Shown: positions 1 through 7,700 of the stretch, piece after piece
Position numbering within the stretch: the stretch's first letter is position 1
Layout: every line of letters begins with the position of its first letter
Assembly: GCA_023420795.1 (NCBI GenBank)
Contig: JAEZVM010000172.1
Coordinates: forward strand, 1-9,268
Source of the DNA: Pseudomonadota bacterium
GTDB taxonomy: Bacteria > Pseudomonadota > Gammaproteobacteria > Burkholderiales > Burkholderiaceae_D
DNA: 9,268 nt
Direction of reading: 5' to 3'
Position numbers and translations under genes: made by a program
Notes under the pieces: generated by a model
Told to the model about the DNA's origin: nothing
The model's database searches: none
The model's input: only the letters and a program-made list of their open reading frames with translations

Positions 1-6
1 AACGCT

Positions 7-25
7 ATTGAGAACTATTATCATT
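7..25. promoter_or_regulatory. Fur box upstream of feoA
   Basis: The 19 bases ATTGAGAACTATTATCATT form an imperfect palindrome. Read on the minus strand they give AATGATAATAGTTCTCAAT, which contains a perfect GATAAT hexamer and matches most of the classical Fur consensus (GATAATGATAATCATTATC). The site overlaps the -35 element and spacer of the predicted feoA promoter, the usual position for repression by iron-loaded Fur. Feo operons are known Fur targets in many proteobacteria. That this site is bound here is an inference from motif and position. Confidence 0.72.
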
Positions 26-37
26 AAGGTGTATACT
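8..37 (+). promoter_or_regulatory. Sigma-70-type promoter of the feo operon
   Basis: TTGAGA at 8-13 (5 of 6 matches to TTGACA) and TATACT at 32-37 (5 of 6 matches to TATAAT) are separated by 18 bases. Transcription would start near 43-45, leaving a leader of about 55 bases before feoA. The Fur box covers the -35 element and half of the spacer, so binding would exclude RNA polymerase. Because the window begins at base 1, further upstream elements cannot be judged. Confidence 0.6.
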
Positions 38-99
38 GACGTTGAAATGCCGCAACATATTCGCAGGCGGCCGTCCCGACTTCCTTAGGAGAGCGAGCG

Positions 100-381
100 A
101 TGTCACACACCTCAGCCAAGCACCCGCACCATAATCGGCTTTGCCTCAGCCATCTGAAGAAGGGCGATCGTGCCAGCGTGATTGGGCTGGCTGACAGCGT
201 TGTGACCGAGCATGTCGCGATGCGTCGGCGCCTGCTGGAACTCGGTTTCGTCCAGGGCGAGACGATACGCATCGTCGCCGAATCCTTCCCGGGGCGTGAT
301 CCGATCGCTGTTCGCGTCGGGACTGCCACCTTTGCGCTGCGTCGCCATGAAGCAGCAATGATCCACGTCGAGCGCGCCTGA
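100..381 (+). CDS. feoA: FeoA family ferrous iron transport protein
   Basis: A 93-residue cytosolic protein with the FeoA SH3-like fold signature: the segment LSHLKKGDRASVIGL near residues 16-31, the LLELGF motif near residues 45-50 followed by a QGETIRIV strand, and a C-terminal FALRRHEAAMIHVE strand typical of the family (usually 75-90 residues). FeoA is a small accessory protein thought to modulate FeoB. The ATG at 100 has a clear ribosome binding site, TAGGAGA at 86-92. The first 15 or so residues are a variable, histidine-rich extension (H3, H8, H10, H11) without a counterpart in short FeoA proteins. feoB follows after 7 bases, so the two are almost certainly co-transcribed. Identification is firm from sequence plus context; the regulatory role is family knowledge. 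Confidence 0.95.
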   Translation: MSHTSAKHPHHNRLCLSHLKKGDRASVIGLADSVVTEHVAMRRRLLELGFVQGETIRIVAESFPGRDPIAVRVGTATFALRRHEAAMIHVERA

Positions 382-388
382 ACAAGCT

Positions 389-2266
389 ATGAACACGCGT
401 CAGCCGCTGCATCTTGCCCTCGTCGGCAATCCCAACTGCGGCAAGACCGCGCTGTTCAATCGCCTGACCGGCGCGCGCCAGAAGGTCGCGAACTATGCCG
501 GCGTCACCGTCGAGCGCAAGGAAGGGCAGTTCACTTCCGCCGCCGGCCGCTCCTACCGGGTGATCGATCTGCCGGGCGCGTACAGCCTGAACGCGATGAC
601 GCCGGACGAGGCGATCACGCGCGACGTCCTGTTCGGCAAGCAGGAAGACGAGGTGCTGCCGGATGTGATCGTGCTGGTGGTCGATGCCACCAACCTGCGG
701 CTAAACCTGCGCCTGGTGCTGGAAGTGCTGCGACTGCAGCGGCCGACGGTGCTGGCACTGAACATGATGGATGTCGCCAGAAAGCGCGGTCTCGTGATCG
801 ACACCGTGAAGCTGCAGTCGGAGCTCGGCATCCCCGTTATCGAAACCATAGCCATCAAGCCGGGCGGCAGCGAGGCACTGATCGCGCATCTCGACCAGCT
901 TGCGAGGCAACCGCAACGCGCCAATGCCGGCGGCACCGAACTGTTCAATGCCGATAATCATGATGCACTGGAAATCACGCAGCGCGAAGTGCGCCGGATT
1001 CTGGATGCGGTGATTACGCACGCGGGCGAAACGCAGGAAACCGATGACCGCATCGATGCCGTCGTGCTGCATCCGGTGCTCGGCTACCTGGTGCTGGCTA
1101 CCGTTCTGTTCCTGGTCTTCCAGGCGGTGTTCAGCTGGTCGGAAGCGCCGATGGGACTCATCGAAAGCGGTATCGGCGCGCTCGGCGAGGCGATAAACGG
1201 CATCATGCCGGAAGGCCTGCTGCGCAGCCTGCTGGTCGATGGCATCATCGCCGGCGCGGGAAGCGTGCTGATATTCCTGCCGCAGATCCTGATCCTGTTC
1301 TTCTTCATCCTGGTGCTGGAGGATTCCGGCTACCTGCCGCGCGCTGCGTTCATGCTGGATCGGCTGATGGGCAGCGTCGGCCTATCGGGACGCGCCTTCA
1401 TCCCGTTGCTGTCGAGCTTTGCCTGCGCGATTCCCGGCATCATGGCGACCCGCACCATCCAGAATCCGCGCGACCGCCTCGCCACCATCATGATCGCGCC
1501 GCTGATGACCTGTTCCGCGCGCCTGCCGGTGTATGCGCTGGTGATCGGCGCGTTCATCCCGGACCGCTCGGTCGGAATCTTCAACCTGCAGGGTCTGGTG
1601 CTGTTCGGGTTGTACATCGCCGGCATAGTGTCGGCGATGGCGGTCGCGTATGTATTCAAGCTCGCCGCCGGCAAGGGGCGCTATCAACCGCTGATGCTGG
1701 AACTGCCGAATTATCACTGGCCGAATCTGCGCAATCTCGCGATCGGCCTGTGGGAGCGCGCCAAGATATTCATTGTGCGTGTGGGTACCATCATCCTGAC
1801 GATGATGATCCTAATCTGGTTCCTGTCCACGTTCCCCGCGCCGCCCGAGGGTGCGACCGGCCCGGCGATCCAGTACAGCCTGGCCGGCCAGCTCGGGCAG
1901 TTGCTGCAGCCGCTGTTCGCGCCGATCGGCTTCAACTGGCAGATCGCGATTGCGCTGATCCCGGGTCTCGCGGCACGTGAAGTCGCCGTCGGCGCACTCG
2001 GCACGGTCTATGCACTGGCTGCCACCGGCGACGATCTGGCGACCACGCTGACGCCGATGATCGCCGCCACCTGGAGCCTGCCGACCGCGTTGTCGCTGCT
2101 GGCCTGGTATGTATTCGCACCCCAGTGCATCTCGACCCTGTCGCTCGTCAAGCGCGAGACCGATTCATGGGCGCCCGTGCTGGTAATGACGACTTACATG
2201 TTCGCGCTCGCCTATCTGGCTTCGTTTGTCACCTATCAGCTCAGTCGAGTACTTCTGGGAGGTTGA
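389..2266 (+). CDS. feoB: Ferrous iron transporter FeoB
   Basis: A 625-residue inner-membrane Fe(II) transporter with a cytosolic N-terminal GTPase domain. G-protein motifs are visible: P-loop GNPNCGKT at residues 13-20, switch I threonine T40 in NYAGVTVE, DLPG at 60-63 and NMMD at 125-128. A helical spacer (about 160-220) leads to the membrane part, starting near residue 228, with the two Gate regions: GRAFIPLLSSFACAIPGIMA (Cys346) with APLMTCSARLPVY (Cys375), and IPGLAAREVAVGALGTVYAL. Cys580 lies in APQCISTL near the last helices. It is shorter than E. coli FeoB (773 residues), chiefly lacking C-terminal length, which I take to be a normal short FeoB form rather than a truncation, because the final helix and ending look intact. 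There is no strong ribosome binding site before the ATG at 389, 7 bases after feoA, so translation is probably coupled. Its TGA overlaps the next gene region. Confidence 0.97.
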   Translation: MNTRQPLHLALVGNPNCGKTALFNRLTGARQKVANYAGVTVERKEGQFTSAAGRSYRVIDLPGAYSLNAMTPDEAITRDVLFGKQEDEVLPDVIVLVVDATNLRLNLRLVLEVLRLQRPTVLALNMMDVARKRGLVIDTVKLQSELGIPVIETIAIKPGGSEALIAHLDQLARQPQRANAGGTELFNADNHDALEITQREVRRILDAVITHAGETQETDDRIDAVVLHPVLGYLVLATVLFLVFQAVFSWSEAPMGLIESGIGALGEAINGIMPEGLLRSLLVDGIIAGAGSVLIFLPQILILFFFILVLEDSGYLPRAAFMLDRLMGSVGLSGRAFIPLLSSFACAIPGIMATRTIQNPRDRLATIMIAPLMTCSARLPVYALVIGAFIPDRSVGIFNLQGLVLFGLYIAGIVSAMAVAYVFKLAAGKGRYQPLMLELPNYHWPNLRNLAIGLWERAKIFIVRVGTIILTMMILIWFLSTFPAPPEGATGPAIQYSLAGQLGQLLQPLFAPIGFNWQIAIALIPGLAAREVAVGALGTVYALAATGDDLATTLTPMIAATWSLPTALSLLAWYVFAPQCISTLSLVKRETDSWAPVLVMTTYMFALAYLASFVTYQLSRVLLGG

Positions 2267-2268
2267 TG

Positions 2269-2526
2269 ATGCAGGAACTGCTTGTCGGCCTGATCGTCGC
2301 CTGCGCTGCGTGGGCGGTTATCAAGCGCTATGCGCCAAAGGCGCTGACACGCGCCGTGCGCAGGCAACTGGCACGCATGTTCAAGGCAATGGGGCTGTCG
2401 AGGACCGCCGGCTATTTCGAGCGTGATCCTCAATCGTCGGATTGTTCGAGTGGCTGCGGCAGTTGCGGCGGCTGCGGTTCGGCTGAGCCTTCTGCAAAAG
2501 AACAGCCATTGCGCCGGATGCGCTGA
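2269..2526 (+). CDS. Small Cys-rich membrane protein in the FeoC position
   Basis: A protein of 85 residues with an N-terminal hydrophobic helix (about residues 3-18, containing Cys12), a strongly basic juxtamembrane stretch (RAVRRQLARMFKAMG) and a C-terminal cysteine cluster CSSGCGSCGGC (Cys59, 63, 66, 69; CX3CX2CX2C) followed by a short polar tail. It resembles the small uncharacterised proteins found after feoB in Burkholderiales (I recall DUF6587, not verified here). It lacks the winged-helix region of classical FeoC, but the four closely spaced cysteines recall FeoC's iron-sulfur ligands. Two adjacent ATGs exist: 2266 overlaps the feoB stop (TGATG), while 2269 sits 6 bases from GGGAGG (2257-2262), so 2269 is preferred. 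The overlap indicates translational coupling with feoB. A role as a FeoB partner or metal-binding regulator is inference. Confidence 0.82.
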   Translation: MQELLVGLIVACAAWAVIKRYAPKALTRAVRRQLARMFKAMGLSRTAGYFERDPQSSDCSSGCGSCGGCGSAEPSAKEQPLRRMR

Positions 2527-2606
2527 GCGCGCACGATTCATCTGGTGGCGGGCTGAATGACCGCGTGACGAATTCCTTTTCTGGCATTCCACGAAATCAG
2601 CGAACG

Positions 2607-2641
2607 AAAAAAGAATGGGCATGGGGAGCACACCCATGCCC
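2607..2641 (-). terminator. Intrinsic terminator for the chemoreceptor gene
   Basis: The arms GGGCATGGG (2617-2625) and CCCATGCCC (2633-2641) form a perfect 9-bp stem with a 7-base loop. On the minus strand the stem is followed by a T-rich run (complement of 2607-2615), giving a canonical rho-independent terminator about 25 bases after the chemoreceptor stop. On the plus strand only GTTTG follows, so termination of the feo transcript here would be weaker. The gap 2527-2606 holds nothing else that I recognise. Confidence 0.8.
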
Positions 2642-2665
2642 GTTTGCATTCAGCTCAAGCCAGAC

Positions 2666-4279
2666 TCAGTTCAGCCGGGGAAGCGCAGGCGTATTGTCGG
2701 CGCTGTCGGCCGCAACGGCGAGTGCCGGCGAATTGATTGCGCCAGTCGTTTCCAGTTTGAAGGCGCTCACGACCTGTTCCAGATGCCCCGCCTGATCCTG
2801 CAGCGATTGGGCCGCCGCATTTGCCTTTTCCACCAGAGCCGCATTTTGTTGCGTTACCGTGTCCATCTGCGTGATGGCGCTGTTGACCTGTTCGATGCCG
2901 GCTGCCTGTTCATTGCTGGCCTGTGCGATTTCACCCATCACTTCGGTGACATGACGGATACCATCGACGATGGCGGCCATGGTGGCACCGGCCCGATGTG
3001 CCAGCTTCGTGCCGCTATCGACCTTTTCCACTGAATCCTCGATCAGGGTCTTGATTTCCTTGGCTGCGGCTGCCGAGCGTTGCGCGAGACTGCGTACTTC
3101 GGCGGCGACGACTGCGAAGCCGCGACCCTGTTCGCCGGCACGGGCCGCTTCCACGGCGGCGTTCAGCGCCAAGATGTTGGTCTGGAACGCGATGCCGTCG
3201 ATCACGCCGATGATGTCGGCGATCTTCTTCGACGAAGCATTGATCGACTCCATCGTGTTGACCACCTGCGACACCACTTCGCCGCCCTCGACCGCAACTT
3301 CCGATGCAGCGACCGCGCGCTCATTGGCCTGGCGCACGTTGTCGGCATTCTGCTTCACGGTGGAGGTCAGCTCTTCCATCGAAGAGGCGGTTTCTTCCAG
3401 CGCGCTGGCCTGCGATTCGGTGCGCGCGGACAGATCCTGGTTCCCGTTCGCGATCTCGCCGGAGGCGCCATAGATCGCATCGGTTCCCTCGCGGACATTA
3501 CCGACGATCTTTACCAGGCTCGCGTTCATGTCCTTCAGCGCCTGCAGCAGGCGGCCGGTTTCATTGGTCGAATCGACTTCAATTTTTTGCGTCAGGTCGC
3601 CTTCGGCGATGCCGCGCGCGATCCTCACGCCGGACTCCAGCGGCCGGGTGACGACCTTGCGGATGAACGGATAGATGACCAGTAGCACCGGGATGCAGGT
3701 GATGAAGGCTGCCAGGATTGACTTCCAACGCTGCTGCGCGACAGCCGCGTTGGCTTCGTCCAAAGAAATTTTCATGCTGACGACGCCGAGCACGCTGTTC
3801 TCCGCCACTTGATGGCAGGTAGTGCAGTCCTTGCCGAGATAATTCTTTTGCGCCAGTGCCGGACGCACTGCGCGCAGATATTCGCCGCTGGCGTCGGACT
3901 CGACCCGGACGACCTCCTTGCCGGTCTGCAGAACCTGTTTTTCAAGCGCATCCGGTACACCGTCCGACTTGGCATTGCCTTCGCCAAAAGCCTTGATCAC
4001 GCCTTCGCCGCGAAGCACCCGCACATCACGAATGATGTTGAGCCGCTTCATCTGGTCGAGGTACACATCACGCTGCTGCACTGTGCCGGTCACCATCATG
4101 CCAGTCAGGCCGGCCATGGTCGCATCATGCATGCTCAGCGAAAAGCTGCGCGCCTGGTCGATGGCGGTTTCACGGTAAGCATGGTTCTGCCAAATGATCA
4201 CTGCGGTCCATACCACGACAAGAGCAAGCCCGATCGTGATCAGAAGCTGGACCCAGATTTTCATGTTGGCGAGACGCAT
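2666..4279 (-). CDS. Methyl-accepting chemotaxis protein with periplasmic CxxCH haem motif
   Basis: A 537-residue inner-membrane chemoreceptor. Order: TM1 about residues 9-30; a periplasmic sensor region about 31-187; TM2 about 188-206; HAMP about 207-262; and a cytoplasmic signalling domain. The last has methylation-helix sequence (QASALEETASSMEELTSTVKQ) and a hairpin tip spanning about 363-393 (IAFQTNILALNAAVEAARAG, then EQGRGFAVVA) nearly identical to Tsr/Tar receptors, so it should dock CheA and CheW. The periplasmic part contains CTTCH at residues 152-156 (bases 3812-3826), the attachment motif for c-type haem, within GKDCTTCHQ and just before LGVVSMKISLD. Haem-carrying sensor domains of chemoreceptors are known, for example in Geobacter; the ligand here (redox state, oxygen, NO or another) is unknown. 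There is no C-terminal NWETF-like tether. The ATG at 4279 has a ribosome binding site (AAGGAAAG, complement of 4284-4291). The gene appears monocistronic. Confidence 0.94.
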   Translation of the reverse strand: MRLANMKIWVQLLITIGLALVVVWTAVIIWQNHAYRETAIDQARSFSLSMHDATMAGLTGMMVTGTVQQRDVYLDQMKRLNIIRDVRVLRGEGVIKAFGEGNAKSDGVPDALEKQVLQTGKEVVRVESDASGEYLRAVRPALAQKNYLGKDCTTCHQVAENSVLGVVSMKISLDEANAAVAQQRWKSILAAFITCIPVLLVIYPFIRKVVTRPLESGVRIARGIAEGDLTQKIEVDSTNETGRLLQALKDMNASLVKIVGNVREGTDAIYGASGEIANGNQDLSARTESQASALEETASSMEELTSTVKQNADNVRQANERAVAASEVAVEGGEVVSQVVNTMESINASSKKIADIIGVIDGIAFQTNILALNAAVEAARAGEQGRGFAVVAAEVRSLAQRSAAAAKEIKTLIEDSVEKVDSGTKLAHRAGATMAAIVDGIRHVTEVMGEIAQASNEQAAGIEQVNSAITQMDTVTQQNAALVEKANAAAQSLQDQAGHLEQVVSAFKLETTGAINSPALAVAADSADNTPALPRLN

Positions 4280-4558
4280 ATGTCTTTCCTTTCTTTAAGC
4301 CTGTGCGCAGGCTGGCGGTAAACGACGAGCTGCGATACAAAAGCCCGAGATATGTGTGTTGATTCGGAATTTAAGTACGCCGCTATAGGGACGGGGAATA
4401 TATTTCTATTAGGAAATTATAGTAGTTATCTCCTTTTTAATCTTCCTTGATTTGAAGCAAATTTGCCCGGCTTCACTCTCTTGACAGCATATGTGGCCAT
4501 ATTCGTTTGTACCGATAAGAGAGTCTGGCAACGCTTAGCCAGAAAAAACACGCTTCGT

Positions 4559-4587
4559 TGGACAGAGTTACGCATCGGTTTTAGACT
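4559..4587 (+). promoter_or_regulatory. Candidate promoter of the HD-GYP gene
   Basis: TGGACA at 4559-4564 (5 of 6 to TTGACA) and TAGACT at 4582-4587 (4 of 6 to TATAAT) have the ideal 17-base spacing. Transcription would begin around 4593-4595 and produce a leader of about 190 bases before the ATG at 4782. The match is moderate and could be coincidental; no other plus-strand pair in the region is better. Confidence 0.35.
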
Positions 4588-4619
4588 GCTATTGGTGACC
4601 GGAAATGTTTCATAAAAGA

Positions 4620-4662
4620 ACAAGCCGGCCGCCTTCAGGGAGCGAAGAGGGACAAGCCGGCC
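4620..4662 (+). repeat. 11-base direct repeat able to form a nested RNA hairpin
   Basis: ACAAGCCGGCC occurs at 4620-4630 and again at 4652-4662. Because GCCGGC is self-complementary, the two copies (4624-4629 and 4656-4661) can pair as an outer stem. Inside it CCTTC (4632-4636) can pair with GAAG plus GG (4644-4650, one bulged A) around a purine-rich loop AGGGAGC. The element lies about 120 bases before the HD-GYP start, within the predicted leader. I do not match it to any known riboswitch class, including the GEMM c-di-GMP aptamers. Confidence 0.45.
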
Positions 4663-4781
4663 CATGTGTGCCGCAGCAAGATTGCTCATGTCGATCACAG
4701 GAATGCTTCCAGTGCAATGGCGCTTGCGGGCGAGGCCCCGATGAAATGCTTTGTAATACGCCCGAATCCGAATACGCTGCC

Positions 4782-7700
4782 ATGAACCAGCCTCAACCCG
4801 CGCCCGCAACCGAACGCTTGCATCATATCCGCGACTATCTCTCGTCAGCCGGCACACAGGTCGCGGCGCTTCTGCATCCCATCCGAAACCAGGCTGCGGC
4901 GGTCCTGATACTTGCCTCTATCTTTCTGGCCGTATGGCAGGCGCCTCCGCAACATGGATTTGAAGGCGTCGCGAGCTACGCCTGGCTGCATACCACGCTG
5001 GAGAGTTTCTCGATCCTGGTCGCCGGCATGGTGTTCGGATTGGCGTGGACCACGTACAGGCATGACCGTCCCGGCAATGTGGTTCTGCTCGCCTGCGGCC
5101 TGCTGGCGGTCGGCTTCGTCGATGTGCTGCATATGCTGTCGTACGCCGGCATGCCGGATTTCATCACGCCGGCCGGACCGGAGAAGGCGATCAACTTCTG
5201 GCTCGCCTCGCGGCTGATCTTTGCTGCGGTGCTGCTGTGGATCGCGCTCAAGCCGTGGGCGCCGCTTTCCCGGCCGTCCGCCCGGTATCTCCTGCTCGGC
5301 CTGACGCTGATGCTGCTGGCACTTGTCACATGGGTCGGGCTGTTCCATCAGCAGGCACTGCCGCGCACCTTCATCGCAGGGCAGGGGCTGACAGACTTCA
5401 AGGTGGGCATGGAGCTGGTGATCATCGGCCTGTTTGCCGTGGCAACCGTGGCATTGCTGTGGTCTTCCCGCCGCGCTGCACCGTTCGACATTCCCCGACT
5501 GTTCGCCGCCGCGGCGATCTCGATCCTGACCGAGCTGTGCTTCGTCCTCTATTCGGACGTGACCGACATCTTCAATCTCCTCGGGCACATCTACAAGGTC
5601 GTGAGTTACGCCTATATTTACCAGGCGGTGGTGATCGGGAGCGTGCGCGATCCGTTCGATCGCGTCGTGCGTTCCGAGGCGGAGATCCGTACCGCATCGT
5701 CCTATGCGCGCAGCCTGATCGAGGCCAGCCTTGATCCGTTCGTGACCGTTGATGAGCGAGGACGGATCACAGGCGTCAACCAGGCCGCGCAGGACATCAC
5801 CGGTCTTGGAGAGAAGGATTTGCTCGGCGCGGAATTCGCCAACTACTTCACCGAGCCGGACAAGGCGCGCGCCACTTGCCGCACCGCGCTGGCGGAAGGC
5901 GCGGTGCGCAATTACCCGCTCACGCTGCGCCACAAATCGGGGCAGCACGCCTATGTGCTGTACAGCGCGACCGCCTACCATGACGACGAAGGCAGAAGGC
6001 AGGGAGTGTTCATCGCCGTGCGCGACATCACCGAGGCGCAGCGGGTCGAGCGTGAGCTGGCGCGGCAGCATGCGTTGCTGTCGAACATCGCCGCAACCAG
6101 CCAGGTCGGGCTTACGGTATGGGGCAACGACGGCCGGCTGAAGCTGGCAAACGCGAGCGCCGAGCGTCTGCTGCGGCTGTTCAGCAGCGGAGTAGCCCCG
6201 GCCTCGCATGACTGGTCCGGCTGGCGTCCCGTCGATCATGCTGGCAATCCGATTCCGAGGAATGAGCTGCCGTTCAGGAAGGCGCTCATGACCGGCCAGC
6301 CGGTATATGACGTGCCGATCGCAGTCGAGGGCAGCGACGGGCAGCGCATTCTGCTGTCGATGAATGCCTCGCCCTTGCAGGGGGAGGGCGGACAGCCGGA
6401 AGGAGTCGTCATTACCATCGAAGACATCACACGCCGCAAGGCGGCTGAGGCGATGTTGAAGGACAGCGAGGAGCTGCTTGCGATGGCGATGTCGGCCGCG
6501 CACATGGGCGTCTGGAGCTGTGATGTGGCGGGCGGCCTATTCTCCTATTCGGACGAGGTGCGCACGCTGTTCGGCCTGCCGGCGGGGGTGAACCAGATGA
6601 GTCGCGAAGGATTTCTGGAACTGATCTGCCCGTCCGACCGGGACAGGATGCGCCAGATATTGCAGCAGGCCCTCATCGAGGAAAAGGGAGAATGGTCCGA
6701 TTTCCGGGTGGTGTGGCCCGACGCTTCGCTTCACTGGGTGAGCGTGCGAGGCGCAGTGCTGCGCGACACTGCCGGGAAGGCGCTGAAGATATCGGGCATC
6801 GCGCTCGACATCACCGCCCGAAAAAACAGCGAGCTGGACCTGAATCGCGCCAACCGTGCGCTACGCACCCTGTCAGCAGGTAACGAGCAACTGATCCATG
6901 CGAAGGAAGAGAGCGAGCTGCTGAATGCCGTGTGCCGCGTGATCGTCGAGGTCGGCGGCTATTGCATGGCATGGGTGGGCAAGGCGCTGGACGATGAGAA
7001 CAAGACCGTGCAGCCGGTTGCTTCCTGCGGCGATGATGAGAATCTCTTCGGCAGCGCGCCGTTGGCGAGCTGGGCAGACGATGAGCTGGGGCGCGGCCCG
7101 GTCGGCACGGCGATACGGACCGGCATTACCCAGGTCACTCAGAATTACGCCACCAATCCGCTGGCTGCGCCTTGGCGCGACGAAGTGCTCAAGCGCGGTT
7201 ACCAGTCGAGCATCGTCTTTCCGCTGCGTGAACTCGATCGCGTCTATGGCTCATTGACGATCTATGCGGGCGAACTGGATGCGTTCAACGCCGACGAAGT
7301 CGATCTGCTGCAGGAACTGGCCAATGACCTCGCATTCGGCATCGTCACATTGCGCACCGGCGCCGAACGTGATCGCATGGCAGCGGAGCAGAAACAGCAC
7401 GAGGCGGTGCTGCGCCAGAGCCTCGTTGAATCCATCCAGGCGATTGCCACCACGCTGGAATTGCGCGATCCGTATACGGCGGGCCATCAGCGGCGGGTGG
7501 CAACGCTGGCCAGCGCAATCGGCGAGGAAATGCGGCTGTCGCCGCACCAGATCGAAGGGATGCATCTGGCGGCGTCTATCCATGATGTCGGCAAGGTACG
7601 AGTGCCGTCCGAGCTCCTGAACCGGCCGGGCAAGCTCTTGCCGATCGAAATGGAGCTCATCAGGACGCATGCGCAGTCGGGGCACGACATCGTCAAGGAT

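Larger units (their letters stand above)
4280..4781. other. Divergent intergenic region, AT-richer than its flanks
   Basis: About 500 bases separate the divergently transcribed chemoreceptor and HD-GYP genes. The part from about 4340 to 4600 is visibly AT-richer than the coding DNA around it, as expected for promoters. A TATAAT on the minus strand (complement of 4416-4421) could serve the chemoreceptor but has no acceptable -35 partner. An inverted repeat TCTGGC/GCCAGA (4524-4529, 4537-4542) may be an operator or chance. The plus-strand promoter candidate and structured leader are listed separately. No tRNA, known riboswitch or convincing gene was seen; the reading frames crossing this region on either strand have no recognisable similarity. 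Confidence 0.6.

Noticed and set aside
2615..3034. Plus-strand frames opposite the chemoreceptor gene (here and at 2970-3473 and 3080-3685)
   Set aside because: They are shadows of the well-supported chemoreceptor reading frame, with no motifs or start signals of their own.
4481..4486. Perfect TTGACA hexamer on the plus strand
   Set aside because: No -10-like hexamer occurs 16-18 bases downstream (about 4503-4510), so it was not called a promoter.
4510..4518. TACCGATAA, resembling the -10 element of a flagellar sigma-28 promoter
   Set aside because: The expected TAAA-type -35 element at the right distance is missing (bases 4492-4499 read TGTGGCCA), so the match is probably chance.
4594..4781. 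Possible c-di-GMP riboswitch before a c-di-GMP enzyme gene
   Set aside because: The conserved blocks of the GEMM-I aptamer are not visible in the leader, and the GEMM-II class would be unexpected in this type of organism.
4426..4857. Minus-strand open frame of 143 codons across the intergenic region
   Set aside because: It overlaps the start of the HD-GYP gene, has no ribosome binding site that I can see and no recognisable motif; its composition follows the AT shift of the intergenic DNA. I could not exclude a decayed gene remnant, but nothing supports one.
4845..6503. Long minus-strand open frame of about 552 codons opposite the HD-GYP gene
   Set aside because: It lies entirely antisense to a gene with clear domain motifs, its translation is low-complexity and rich in Arg, His, Gln and Asp with no recognisable domain, and such frames arise from GC-rich codon bias.
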